Assembly: GCA_002066995.1 (NCBI GenBank)
Contig: MWTC01000018.1
Coordinates: forward strand, 1 to 64,000
Direction: 5' to 3'
Length of the DNA stretch: 64,000 bases
Source of the DNA: Sphingobacteriales bacterium UTBCD1
Lineage (GTDB): Bacteria > Bacteroidota > Bacteroidia > Chitinophagales > Chitinophagaceae
Shown: in pieces, positions 43,058 to 52,507 of the stretch
How positions within the stretch are numbered: the stretch's first letter is position 1
How the letters are laid out: each line of letters begins with the position of its first letter
The notes under the pieces: model-generated
What the model saw: the letters and a program-made list of their open reading frames with translations, nothing else
The model's database searches: none
Told to the model about the DNA's origin: nothing
Position numbers and translations under genes: made by a program

Positions 43058-43749
43058 TACTTTTCATCTTTTAATATATAGCCCATACCCACTACGGTAT
43101 GGAGGAGTTTTACCGGGTAGTTTTTATCTATCTTGTTACGGAGATAATTTACATACACATCTATTACATTGGTTTTACTGTCAAAATCGAGTTCCCATAC
43201 CTGCAGTGCAATTTCAGCTCTTGATAAAACACGGTTTGGATTACGCAGAAAATATTCAAGCAACTGAAATTCTTTAGCTGTTAATTTGATGGATTGCCCC
43301 GAGCGGAGTACTTCTTTCGAATCGAGATTCATTTCCAGGTCGGCAATGGATAATTTTTTCCCCGGAGGAACAGAATATGATCTACGCCTAAGCAAGGCAC
43401 GTATTCTTGCCAGTAATTCTTTAAATTCAAATGGTTTTACCAGGTAGTCATCGCCTCCTGTATTGAAACCCTCAAGTTTATCTTCAACCGAGCCCATGGC
43501 AGTAAGCATTAATACCGGCACCCTTTCATTGGATTCCCTGATCATTTTACATAGCTCGTACCCTTTGATGCCCGGAAGGTTTATGTCAAGAATGACGAGA
43601 TCATATTCATGGCTTTTAAATTCCCGGTATCCGGACTCGCCATCATATGCCTTTTTTACTGAATAGCTGTTCTCCGTCAGCCCTGATTGAAGCGCATCTG
43701 CGATTTTCTTTTCATCTTCTACTAATAAAATACTTATTTCATCCATCAC
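43057..43749 (-). CDS. OmpR/PhoB-family response regulator
   Basis: A 230-residue regulator with a receiver domain (acidic pocket Glu11/Asp12, phospho-acceptor Asp55 in ILDINLPG, Lys in LVKPFEF) and an OmpR-type winged helix (LTAKEFQLLEYFLRNPNRVLSR in part, then DVYVNYLRNKID). It is translated before and coupled with the kinase at 41669-43057. The stimulus and targets are unknown; metal or envelope stress fits the family. Confidence 0.93.
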   Translation of the reverse strand: MMDEISILLVEDEKKIADALQSGLTENSYSVKKAYDGESGYREFKSHEYDLVILDINLPGIKGYELCKMIRESNERVPVLMLTAMGSVEDKLEGFNTGGDDYLVKPFEFKELLARIRALLRRRSYSVPPGKKLSIADLEMNLDSKEVLRSGQSIKLTAKEFQLLEYFLRNPNRVLSRAEIALQVWELDFDSKTNVIDVYVNYLRNKIDKNYPVKLLHTVVGMGYILKDEK

Positions 43750-43839
43750 ATACGTTTGGAATAAAAATAAAAAGATTCATGCAAAAAACGGGAACAATTA
43801 TATGACAGGTAAATACCTGGATTATATGATTCTCTCTAC

Positions 43840-44040
43840 TCAATGCGGGCCTGGATCATTAGTGTTGCGCCGGTAAGACAGCAGCAGCATGATAAGCCCG
43901 AACAAGGTAAAAATTCCTCCGCACCAGCGATTAACCGATTGGTCCGTTGCAGAACTGAAGAAACCATAGAGCAATAGAAGTATTCCAACGATTAAGAAAA
44001 AACATCCGATAACAAAACGCAGATCAAATAATTTATTCAT
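43840..44040 (-). CDS. small two-helix membrane protein, 66 aa
   Basis: A 66-residue protein with two hydrophobic segments (about 8-30 and 40-57) joined by a short polar loop (SSATDQSVNRWCGG) and a polar C-terminus. It lies 10 bp after the symporter, so it belongs to the same transcript. Similar small proteins of unknown function often follow sodium/solute symporters in Bacteroidota. I do not assign a role. Confidence 0.75.
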   Translation of the reverse strand: MNKLFDLRFVIGCFFLIVGILLLLYGFFSSATDQSVNRWCGGIFTLFGLIMLLLSYRRNTNDPGPH

Positions 44041-44050
44041 ATCTATGAGT

Positions 44051-45703
44051 TTAATAGAAAATAATATTAAATATCAGCGTGATCAGCAATACGATGATCC
44101 CGAGCCAGAACGGGTTCTTATACCAGGCTTTTGATTTATCTTTTTGTCTCGGCGTAAGGCTATATACCAGCCCAACCAATTGTTCATTGGGTTTTGGTCT
44201 CGTGAACAGGCTGATCAGAGCCGTCATGATGAAACAGACTGTAAATGCGATCCAGGCAATGTTGAATGCCTGGCTGGTGCCTGAATAAAATGTGTGAAGG
44301 TTGGTGATCCATCCGCCTTTCCCTTCTGCTACGGTTAACCCATGTGTCAGGGCAGCAGCTCCCGTACCAGAAAGTAATCCCCAGAATGCAGCATGGCCTG
44401 TTGTTCTTTTCCAAAACATTCCTAAAAAGAATGTGGCAAATAAAGGTGCATTTACAAAACTGAATACCAGTTGCAGCAGGTCCATAATATTATTAAACCG
44501 CCTGGTGAAATATGCCGTAGCAATGGAAATCAGGATACCTGCAACAGTGGTCACTTTGCCTACGTAATAGTAATGTTTTTCTGAAGCATTCCTGTTTATA
44601 TGTGATTGATAGATGTCGAAAGTCCAGACGGTGTTGAAGGCAGTTACATTTCCTGCCATGCCCGACATGAATGATGCGATCAGTGCGGTAATGCCGACTC
44701 CTAAGATCCCGCTGGGATATAATTTGGAAAGCATCACCGGTAAGGTCATATTGTAATCAACCGCTCCTTCGGCATTGGTCGGTAATTCAAACCCGGTAAA
44801 TTGTTTTTGCAATGCCAGAATAATAATGCCCGGAAGAATAACGATCAGGGGCATGAATATTTTGGGAAAGGCTGCAATGATCGGTGTTCTCTGAGCTGCA
44901 TTCTGGTTGTGTGAGATCATCGCCCGCTGCACTACTAAAAAATCGGTACACCAATAGCCAAATGCCAGCACAAAGCCTAAACCGAACACCAGGCTCAGTG
45001 CATCAACTCCCATAGGATTATTTGAAGCATGGTCCATACCTTTCCAAAGATGTAGTTTTATATTGTCCACATTGTGAACAATGCCTTCCCATCCTCCTGC
45101 CTTGTGAAGTCCTATAAAAACAAGAGGTGCTATTCCCAGAACAATCAGAAAAAATTGAAGCACTTCGTTATAAACAGCACTTGTCAACCCGCCAAGGAAT
45201 GTATAAATTAAAACGATGCCTGCAGCCATCCAGATCGAAAAGCTGAAGTCCCATCCTAAGATGGCCTGCATCAGCATTGCCAATGCATACAGGGAGATGC
45301 CGGAAGAAAAAACAGTCATTACTGCAAAGCTCAAAGCGTTGAATGTCCTGGTCTTTTCATCAAAACGGAGTTTTAAGTATTCGGGAACGCTGCGGGCCTT
45401 GCTGCCATAATAAAAAGGCATCATGAATACACCGAGAAAAACCATGGCAATTACCGCACCCAGCCAGTAATAGTGTGCAGTGTAAAATCCGTATTTGGAG
45501 CCGCTGGCTGCCATTCCCAGCACTTCCTGTGCGCCAAGATTTGCCGAGATAAAAGCAAGACTGGTGATCCAGAGCGGAATACTCCGGTTGCTCATCAGGA
45601 AATCATTTCCTGTTTTGATTTTCTTTTTTAATAAAAATCCAACTCCGACAACGAATAAAAAATACAGGGCAATGACGGCGTAGTCAATATAGTGCAGGTG
45701 CAT
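44051..45703 (-). CDS. sodium:solute symporter (SGLT-like)
   Basis: A 550-residue LeuT-fold transporter of the SSS family, with about 14 membrane segments. The first (IDYAVIALYFLFVVGVGF) and the SANLGAQEVLGMAASGSKYGF region resemble vSGLT-type sugar transporters. It starts 16 bp after the GH2-GH53 fusion gene, so it likely brings in the product sugar, probably galactose, with Na+. The substrate is inferred from context only. Confidence 0.9.
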   Translation of the reverse strand: MHLHYIDYAVIALYFLFVVGVGFLLKKKIKTGNDFLMSNRSIPLWITSLAFISANLGAQEVLGMAASGSKYGFYTAHYYWLGAVIAMVFLGVFMMPFYYGSKARSVPEYLKLRFDEKTRTFNALSFAVMTVFSSGISLYALAMLMQAILGWDFSFSIWMAAGIVLIYTFLGGLTSAVYNEVLQFFLIVLGIAPLVFIGLHKAGGWEGIVHNVDNIKLHLWKGMDHASNNPMGVDALSLVFGLGFVLAFGYWCTDFLVVQRAMISHNQNAAQRTPIIAAFPKIFMPLIVILPGIIILALQKQFTGFELPTNAEGAVDYNMTLPVMLSKLYPSGILGVGITALIASFMSGMAGNVTAFNTVWTFDIYQSHINRNASEKHYYYVGKVTTVAGILISIATAYFTRRFNNIMDLLQLVFSFVNAPLFATFFLGMFWKRTTGHAAFWGLLSGTGAAALTHGLTVAEGKGGWITNLHTFYSGTSQAFNIAWIAFTVCFIMTALISLFTRPKPNEQLVGLVYSLTPRQKDKSKAWYKNPFWLGIIVLLITLIFNIIFY

Positions 45704-45719
45704 AGTTGGTTTTTAGAAA

Positions 45720-48700
45720 TTATTGTGACCGTTGATTGTTGTTTAAGTATTCTTGGCTGATCCCATCATAGAGATTAAGGTATTCATTTGAATTTCCATC
45801 CTTGTCAAAAACACTTTCCCAGGAGTTCAGTGGCTCCCAGATGCAGGTGCCCTTACCTTTTCCGCCGGGTAAGTTAAACACAATTTCGTTCACTTCGTTT
45901 TTCAATTGAGAATATTCTGCCACAATTATATCCTGATGATAACGGCGGGTAAGGTCCAGGAGGTTGTTTCGCAGATCATCCGGCGAGCCATGCCAGCGGG
46001 GATAATAAGAAAGGCCGATCACATCAAAATGAACTTTTCTTTCTATCATTTGATCTAAGAAAAACACTGATTCATCATTTTGTCCGCCCAGTGCAATGTG
46101 CAGCATGATGACAATGGAGGGATCCACTGCTTTGATTGCTGCAATTCCTGCAGAAAGAAGTTGTGCCAGGCTATCCGGGTGCATCACATTTCCCTCGGGC
46201 CATACTATTCCATGATTAATCTCATTGCCCACCTGGACCATATCGGGTGCAGTTCCCTGGTCTTTTAATTCCCGGATCACTTTTTCAGTGTAGTCATATA
46301 ATGCTTTCTGCAGTTCTTCAAAAGATAGATTGCGCCATGCTGCCGGCTTATATTGCTTGCCCGGGTCTGCCCAGTAATCGCTGTAATGAAAGTCCAGGAG
46401 CAATTTCATTCCTGCTGCCTTGATTCGCTTTGCCATGGCTTTGGTATGCTCCGGATCACAGAAACCCCCGTCCGTCCGGCCGTCCGGGCGGGCTTTTTTG
46501 GGAGAATAGCCGCTGTCTCTTGCAGGATCGTTGAAAACACGCAGTCGGATATAATTAAAACCATGATCTTTCAGAATCTGTATTGCATCTTTTGGAACTC
46601 CTTTATCATAAAATTGCATTCCCCGGTCTTCTAACTCAGGTAAAAAAGATATGTCGGCGCCAAGCATTTTTGTTGCTTCACGGGGTTGGGCAGATTCACC
46701 TGCCAGTTGATATTTATTATTACTGGTAATAACTGATATGTTGCCGGGAGATACCGTTACGATATCAGTGGATCCTTTCCATAAACCTGCTGCCTGTGCT
46801 TCAAAATAAATTGTTCCGGGTTCTGTTGTTGCCTGAATGATCACCTGGCATTTTCCGTTGAATAAGCTTCTTTGCCATGCACCGTTTGCGCATTTATCAG
46901 GCTCATGGCTGCTGGGATCTCCGTTTCCCACACCGATAATCTTTCCCGGGCCTTTGATGGTAAAACGAATCATGTTGTTGGCATCCGGCACTTCACGACC
47001 CTTTTCATCCATTACACTAATGTTAATGACACTTGCATCTTCACCATCAGCGAGCATTGTTGTTTTGTAAGGGGTAAGAACAACTTCTGCAGGTACTCCC
47101 GTTGTCTCAACGAAGGATGTGATCTTTTTTCCTTTTTTAAATGCCACAGCCTCTAAAGTTCCGGGCTCATAGTGTACACTCCATTGCAGATGGCCGTTTC
47201 GGGGCATATCTTTTTTACCCAGGCTCTTTCCATTAAGAAACAATTCAACATTGTCTGCATTACTGTTTACCCATATGTCAACAGGCTGGCCTGTTTTTAT
47301 TCTCCAGTCTGCCTTGCCGGCAGCGAGATTCCAGTCAGGTGAGATATGCAATACATCTTTATTGGTCCACCAGGATTGATAATAGTAATAAATATTTTTT
47401 GGAAAACCGCATATATCCATGATGCCAAAGTGTGAATTAATGTTTGGCCATTGATAGGGTGTGGGTTCGCCACGATAATCAAAACCGGTCCATACAAATC
47501 CTCCTATCAGCCAGTCTTCAGTTGCAAATAACTTCCACCAGGTTTCTGCTGTACTTGCCCATGGCGGGGCCGTGATATCATGATCGGGCAGATAAGCATG
47601 GACGGAATCTCTGACATAAATACCTCTTGTGGTCACGGTGCTTCCAACTTCCGTTCCGATGATGGGCTGATCCGGATGCGCCTTGTGATAATCAGCAATA
47701 CCGCTAAGGTTGTAATTAAATCCGCGGACGGGGATCACTTCATTAATTCCTTTGTAAACATTTGGCACATCAGCGCCATAAGTGCTGAGCCGGGTGGGGT
47801 CCAGTTCTTTTTGTTTTTCCAGCAGTACTTCTGCAATTTTTTTACCTACTGGTGTTGTTTGCACCCATCCTTCTTCATTGCCGATGGACCATAGGAATAC
47901 ACATGCCCTGTTGCGGTCTCTTTTAATTAATTTCTCAAACTGATCCAGGTATTCAGGGCTGCTGTTGAGTAAACGGTTTTCGTCCAGCACCAACATACCG
48001 AGACTGTCACAGGCATCTAACAGTTCAGGAGTAGGAGGGTTGTGGCTGGAACGATATGCATTTGCTCCCATATCTTTCAGCAAACGGATACGATAATACT
48101 GGAGATAATCCGGCAGCGCACTGCCAACGCCTGCATGATCCTGGTGATTGCAGACACCATGCACTTTCACATACTTACCATTTATAAATAAACCTTTTGA
48201 AGAAATGTCAATGGTGCGGATGCCAAAGCGTACTTTTCTGCTGTCAATGATCTGCCCGGATGATCTGACATCGGCCACCACCCGATAGAGGTAAGGATTT
48301 TCCAATGACCAAAGCACAGGACCGGTAACAGAAATTTTTTGTTTAATGGTTTTTGATTCATTATTGCCCAGTGAAACAGGCTGTGCCGGCGCTTTTCCTA
48401 TTATGTTCCCGGACCTGTCTGCAACATAAACATTCACTATTACTTTCCCGGGAGAGGAATTTTGATTTTCAACGGTAACCTCAATATTTACCTCGCCATT
48501 TTTCCCCTGCACATTTGTGTAAATAAAGATTCCATCCTCAGCAATGTGAATGTTGTTGTATGTATTCAGCCAGGTATGCCTGTATATACCGGCGCCTTCA
48601 TAAAACCAGCCTTCATACTGGGTTGCATCCACACGAACCACCAACACATTTTCTTTTTCATAATTCAGGTAGTTGCTGATGTCATATGAAACTCCGGTAT

Positions 48701-49193
48701 AACCGCTCTGGTTGTTTCCAAGATAAAACCCGTTGATCCAGAAGCTGGCGTTTCTGAAAACTCCATCAAACCGGATACGGTGACGCAGGCCTGAATCTGA
48801 TTTTGCTATTTTAAAATGTTTGCGATACCACCCGATGCTTGTTTCGGGAAAAAGCCCTCCGGCAGGCTTGTAGCCATGAGACATCACGTCGGAATTTTTT
48901 ACATTGACAAATGGCAACTCAGCAAGCCAGTCGTGCGGAAGGTTCAACGTTTTCCAGTCTTTATCATTAAAATTGGGATCAATGGCAGTACCGCCGGCAT
49001 TACCGCTTTTTGAAAAAATATTTGCAATGCTGTAATTGAAATCTTTTTCAGGATTGGACGCATTGCCAAAATGAAATTTCCAGTCAGCATCGAAATTTAT
49101 TTGCTTTGCCGGTGACAATGGTTGGGCCTGTGATGTAATGAAGGACAGGAAAATAAAGTAATAACAGGAAATAGTTGGCCGAATCAGCTTCAT
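45720..49193 (-). CDS. GH2 beta-galactosidase fused to GH53 endo-beta-1,4-galactanase
   Basis: A 1157-residue secreted enzyme with a signal peptide (about 1-23, ending SQAQ). The N-terminal 840 residues are a GH2 beta-galactosidase: sugar-binding and Ig-like domains, then the catalytic barrel with acid/base Glu440 (GNEEGW) and nucleophile Glu515 (GTEVGS). Further Ig-like domains follow. From about residue 843 (LGADISFLPEL) a complete GH53 domain follows, with acid/base Glu991 (VGNEINHG) and nucleophile Glu1093 (VAEYSQ). One chain therefore combines an endo-galactanase and an exo-beta-galactosidase. It follows a separate GH53 gene by 50 bp. Both halves look intact. Confidence 0.93.
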   Translation of the reverse strand: MKLIRPTISCYYFIFLSFITSQAQPLSPAKQINFDADWKFHFGNASNPEKDFNYSIANIFSKSGNAGGTAIDPNFNDKDWKTLNLPHDWLAELPFVNVKNSDVMSHGYKPAGGLFPETSIGWYRKHFKIAKSDSGLRHRIRFDGVFRNASFWINGFYLGNNQSGYTGVSYDISNYLNYEKENVLVVRVDATQYEGWFYEGAGIYRHTWLNTYNNIHIAEDGIFIYTNVQGKNGEVNIEVTVENQNSSPGKVIVNVYVADRSGNIIGKAPAQPVSLGNNESKTIKQKISVTGPVLWSLENPYLYRVVADVRSSGQIIDSRKVRFGIRTIDISSKGLFINGKYVKVHGVCNHQDHAGVGSALPDYLQYYRIRLLKDMGANAYRSSHNPPTPELLDACDSLGMLVLDENRLLNSSPEYLDQFEKLIKRDRNRACVFLWSIGNEEGWVQTTPVGKKIAEVLLEKQKELDPTRLSTYGADVPNVYKGINEVIPVRGFNYNLSGIADYHKAHPDQPIIGTEVGSTVTTRGIYVRDSVHAYLPDHDITAPPWASTAETWWKLFATEDWLIGGFVWTGFDYRGEPTPYQWPNINSHFGIMDICGFPKNIYYYYQSWWTNKDVLHISPDWNLAAGKADWRIKTGQPVDIWVNSNADNVELFLNGKSLGKKDMPRNGHLQWSVHYEPGTLEAVAFKKGKKITSFVETTGVPAEVVLTPYKTTMLADGEDASVINISVMDEKGREVPDANNMIRFTIKGPGKIIGVGNGDPSSHEPDKCANGAWQRSLFNGKCQVIIQATTEPGTIYFEAQAAGLWKGSTDIVTVSPGNISVITSNNKYQLAGESAQPREATKMLGADISFLPELEDRGMQFYDKGVPKDAIQILKDHGFNYIRLRVFNDPARDSGYSPKKARPDGRTDGGFCDPEHTKAMAKRIKAAGMKLLLDFHYSDYWADPGKQYKPAAWRNLSFEELQKALYDYTEKVIRELKDQGTAPDMVQVGNEINHGIVWPEGNVMHPDSLAQLLSAGIAAIKAVDPSIVIMLHIALGGQNDESVFFLDQMIERKVHFDVIGLSYYPRWHGSPDDLRNNLLDLTRRYHQDIIVAEYSQLKNEVNEIVFNLPGGKGKGTCIWEPLNSWESVFDKDGNSNEYLNLYDGISQEYLNNNQRSQ

Positions 49194-49243
49194 AATAGCA
49201 AATTAAGGAAATGAAAAATGGTGCTTAATGACAGTACAATTTA

Positions 49244-50281
49244 TCAATTAAAAGCATTCAGTGCGGCAGTCGGCTTACCGCTGTTGTCAAATGCCCCCAA
49301 TGTATATCCCTGCCAGTTGTTATAGCATTCCGGTTCCCAGTAAAAAACTCCCAGTCCTCTGCCGCCGGGTATTGATTTTATTTTTGAAATAAGATCAGTG
49401 AGAAAAGAATTGCAGGCTGCAGCCTGGTCCCAGCTCATTCCCACTTCGCAGATCATTACATCTTTATTATAGCGGGCCACCAGGTCACTTATATTAGAAA
49501 GACATTGAGTATTCAATGTTGCCCAATTTGAAGGGGTAGGATATAAAGACATTCCAATGATATCCCATTTGGCACCCCGGGCTGTTAACCCGTCAAAGAT
49601 CCACCTGAATAAATTGTTATCATATCCGTTTGAAATGTGAACGATCACTTTAATAGAAGTGTCAACCGATTTTACTGCATTGTATCCTGAATTTACCAAT
49701 GCAGCAAAGTTGCCCATATTTACAGAAGCTTTTCCGTCAGGCCAGAGCATTCCATCGTTGGTTTCGTTTCCTGCCTGCACCCATGCGGGAGTAACTCCGT
49801 TTGATTTTAGAGTATTCAATACATCCGTGGTATAATTGTAAACAGAGGTTTGCAAAGTGGCGAAGTCCTGGCTTGCCCAGGCGGCAGGTTTGGTTTGATG
49901 CCCCGGGTCGGCCCAGGTATCACTGTAATGAAAATCTATCATGACTTTAAGACCAAGATTATTTGCACGAACTGCCTTGGCTACCACATCCGGTTTATTA
50001 CACCAGCCATTGGAAGGATTGACCCAAACTCTCAACCGAATTGCATTCATGCCAAGATTTTTAAGAGTCAATAAACAATCCTGTTCTGCACCTGAAGAAT
50101 TATAAAATTTAATTCCGCCCGTTTCCATTTGCGTTATCCAACTTACATCAGCACCTTTGGCAAAGAATGGATTCCCCGATGGTGGATTGGCGCCCGGAGG
50201 CGAGGGATTCTTTTTTTTACAAGCAATTGTCGTAATGGAACAAAATATAAAAATCAATATAGTTCGAACCCGTTTAACCAC
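49244..50281 (-). CDS. GH53 endo-beta-1,4-galactanase lipoprotein
   Basis: A 345-residue lipoprotein (Cys21 in lipobox TIAC, then a Pro/Asn-rich linker) with one GH53 domain: DVSWITQMETGGIKF at the start, acid/base Glu173 (AGNETNDG), nucleophile Glu279 (ICEVGMS), and YWEPECY near the end. The start is GTG 50281; no ATG is available upstream of the signal. It is likely anchored on the cell surface, where it cuts pectic galactan or arabinogalactan type I into oligosaccharides for SusC/D. A terminator-like hairpin separates it from the SusE-like gene. Confidence 0.93.
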   Translation of the reverse strand: MVKRVRTILIFIFCSITTIACKKKNPSPPGANPPSGNPFFAKGADVSWITQMETGGIKFYNSSGAEQDCLLTLKNLGMNAIRLRVWVNPSNGWCNKPDVVAKAVRANNLGLKVMIDFHYSDTWADPGHQTKPAAWASQDFATLQTSVYNYTTDVLNTLKSNGVTPAWVQAGNETNDGMLWPDGKASVNMGNFAALVNSGYNAVKSVDTSIKVIVHISNGYDNNLFRWIFDGLTARGAKWDIIGMSLYPTPSNWATLNTQCLSNISDLVARYNKDVMICEVGMSWDQAAACNSFLTDLISKIKSIPGGRGLGVFYWEPECYNNWQGYTLGAFDNSGKPTAALNAFN

Positions 50282-50320
50282 AAGTCTGTCTTAGAGATTT
50301 TATTCCACAATTTAAGCATA

Positions 50321-50353
50321 AAAAAAGGTTGTCTCATTGAAACAACCTTTTTT
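50321..50353 (-). terminator. terminator-like hairpin inside the PUL operon
   Basis: AAAAAAGGTTGT and ACAACCTTTTTT form a perfect 12-bp stem with a nine-base loop, ending in a T-run on both strands. It lies 20 bp after the stop of the SusE-like gene and before GH53. As an internal terminator it would make surface-binding genes more abundant than the enzyme genes. Confidence 0.7.
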
Positions 50354-50372
50354 AAAAAATTGATATCCAAAA

Positions 50373-52487
50373 TTACTGGACTTTATAAGTCATACTTACA
50401 AAACTTACAGTAATGGTATATGTACCGTTCGTGGATGGAGCAGGCGTATTGGATCCCGGCACGGCACCATCTATCAGCAGTGGGCTGCCGTTTGGTGACA
50501 TTCCATTTGTTGCACCGCCATACTTATGTGACCAATCACCATTTACCGGAAGGAATAAATAACTGCCTCCGCCTGTTAATGGAAGCGTTAATTGGAAGAC
50601 TCCCGGCGTAGCTTGTGTGAACTGCTGTGATGGTGTAGGTACAGGATTGGCCCATCCACCAGGGGTAGCATCGCCAACAATGAACAGGTTGGCAGGTACA
50701 GGCGTAACAGTGTATGTATTGGTTGCAAAGTTTACTACGATACTGTATAGCCCGGTTGTAGCGGGGGCCGGAGTGTTTGAACCCGGTACATCACCGTCTG
50801 CCAGTAACGTTCCTCCCCCGGCTTGCGTACCTCCATACTTATGCGACCAGTCACCATTTACGGGAAGTAATAAATAAGAACCTCCTGCCGTAAGATTAAG
50901 CACTATTCCGTAAGTGAAGTCATTGATTTTTGTGAATTGTTGAGCTGGAGTGGGAACGGGGTTATTCCATCCGCCGGGTGTTGCATCACCAACAATGTAC
51001 AGATTCGAAGGTAATGGCTTTACCGTATATGAGTTAGTTGCAAAATTTACAACTATGCTGTACAGGCCTGTAGTACCGGGAGATGGAGTGTTTGATCCCG
51101 GCACATCATTATCAGCTAATAATACACCGCCACCAGACTGAGTTCCATCTGTTGCGCCGCCATACTTATGGCTCCAGTCGCCATTTACCGGCAGGAATAA
51201 ATATGATTTGCCTGCGGTGAGATTGACAGCGATAGCGAAAGTGAAATTATCTATTTGGGTAAATTGTTGTGATGGGGTAGGGACGGGGTTGCTCCATCCG
51301 CCGGGTGTAGCGTCGCCCACTATGTATAAGTTTGCAGGCAATGTTTGCTGGGTTACGGTGTAAGTATTTGCCTGGAAATTGACAACGATCTTATACACAC
51401 CCGTTGCAGCCGGGGCCGGTGTATTGGATCCCGGTACTGCACCGTCTTTCAGTAATGCACCTCCTCCAGGTGCTGTTCCGTCAGTTGCTCCGCCAAATTT
51501 ATGTGACCAATCGCCATTTACAGGCAGGAAGACATAACTTTTTCCTGCAGTGAGGCCGATGGTAATACTAAAGGAATAGGCACCGACTTTGGTGAATTGC
51601 TGGGAGGGAAGAGGTACCGGGTTATTCCATCCGCCCGGGGTGGCATCACCCACAATGAAAAGGTTAGCAGGTACGGGAGAGAAAGTGCCGATGGATACAG
51701 TAACCACATTTGAATAAGCAATGGCACCGCTGGCAGTAGTTGCTTTCACACGATATTCCACTGTTCCGGTATTTCCTATAGGGATACCTGATGTCAGGGC
51801 AGTGGTGTTCATATCGTCTTGTGTCAATGACAGGCTAAAAACAGAAACACCGCCGGCAATCACTTGAGGTGCTGTGAAATTTTTTCCTGCTGAATCATAT
51901 TGCAAGCTGTAAGTGATGTTTCCGGTATATCCCGGAAAAGAAGGAGACCATGAAAAAGTATTGGAATGATTTGCCGAAGTGGATGCTGTACCGGTTACAC
52001 TGGTATTTTCCGTGGTTAATTTTGAAGGGTCGCTATAAGGTGTTATGGAAACCTGTAAAATATTTGAGAAATACCTTTCATTATTGTTCGCATAAGAAGA
52101 TGTAACTCTGATATCCAGTTTTACAGGTACACCGACAGCATATCCGTAGTTAAGCAAAATGGCATTTAAATCCCTGCCCGTGTATGAAGTGTTCAGGGTT
52201 TTTAATATGGTCCTGGTTACTTCCCGTGAAAAATTTCTGCCGGTTGAATCAATCTCAACAATATACTTCATGTTGGATGAGTCCGTTGCATAATTGGGAA
52301 ATGTCCAGTTCAATGTCAGGACTGCAGTACTGGAGTCAGCCACTTTTGGGGTTAAAGTGGTTGAAGAGGCAGAAAGTGTCACAGCGTTGCCCTTATTGTA
52401 ATAAGGCAGGTCCTGCACTTTGTCACAGGCAGCAATAATAAGAGCAACATTTGTTATGATCAGGATGCTGTTAAATATTTTTCTCAT
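50373..52487 (-). CDS. SusE/SusF-like surface glycan-binding lipoprotein with four tandem modules
   Basis: A 704-residue lipoprotein (Cys21 in lipobox IAAC). Two SusE-type N-terminal domains occupy about 25-265, and then a module of roughly 105-112 residues is repeated four times (about 270-380, 382-489, 490-595, 596-704). Each copy carries GDATPGGW, LPVNGDWSHK(Y/F)GG and DVPGSNTP or AVPGSNTP. Normal SusE proteins have one or two such C-terminal modules, as does the 280-residue SusE upstream. The likely role is multivalent binding of galactan on the cell surface. Confidence 0.9.
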   Translation of the reverse strand: MRKIFNSILIITNVALIIAACDKVQDLPYYNKGNAVTLSASSTTLTPKVADSSTAVLTLNWTFPNYATDSSNMKYIVEIDSTGRNFSREVTRTILKTLNTSYTGRDLNAILLNYGYAVGVPVKLDIRVTSSYANNNERYFSNILQVSITPYSDPSKLTTENTSVTGTASTSANHSNTFSWSPSFPGYTGNITYSLQYDSAGKNFTAPQVIAGGVSVFSLSLTQDDMNTTALTSGIPIGNTGTVEYRVKATTASGAIAYSNVVTVSIGTFSPVPANLFIVGDATPGGWNNPVPLPSQQFTKVGAYSFSITIGLTAGKSYVFLPVNGDWSHKFGGATDGTAPGGGALLKDGAVPGSNTPAPAATGVYKIVVNFQANTYTVTQQTLPANLYIVGDATPGGWSNPVPTPSQQFTQIDNFTFAIAVNLTAGKSYLFLPVNGDWSHKYGGATDGTQSGGGVLLADNDVPGSNTPSPGTTGLYSIVVNFATNSYTVKPLPSNLYIVGDATPGGWNNPVPTPAQQFTKINDFTYGIVLNLTAGGSYLLLPVNGDWSHKYGGTQAGGGTLLADGDVPGSNTPAPATTGLYSIVVNFATNTYTVTPVPANLFIVGDATPGGWANPVPTPSQQFTQATPGVFQLTLPLTGGGSYLFLPVNGDWSHKYGGATNGMSPNGSPLLIDGAVPGSNTPAPSTNGTYTITVSFVSMTYKVQ
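50376..51680 (-). repeat. four tandem coding repeats of about 316-336 bp
   Basis: The DNA behind the four carbohydrate-binding modules is itself repetitive, with starts near 51677, 51341, 51016 and 50700. The third copy lacks about five codons after KYGG, where the other copies have ATDGT or similar. The high similarity points to recent unequal exchange or gene conversion. Confidence 0.75.
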
Positions 52488-52507
52488 AAAATAATATTAG
52501 TCGTTAA

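Noticed and set aside
50262..50272. GTTCGAACCCG resembles a tRNA T-loop
   Set aside because: It lies inside the start of the GH53 gene and no cloverleaf arms surround it.
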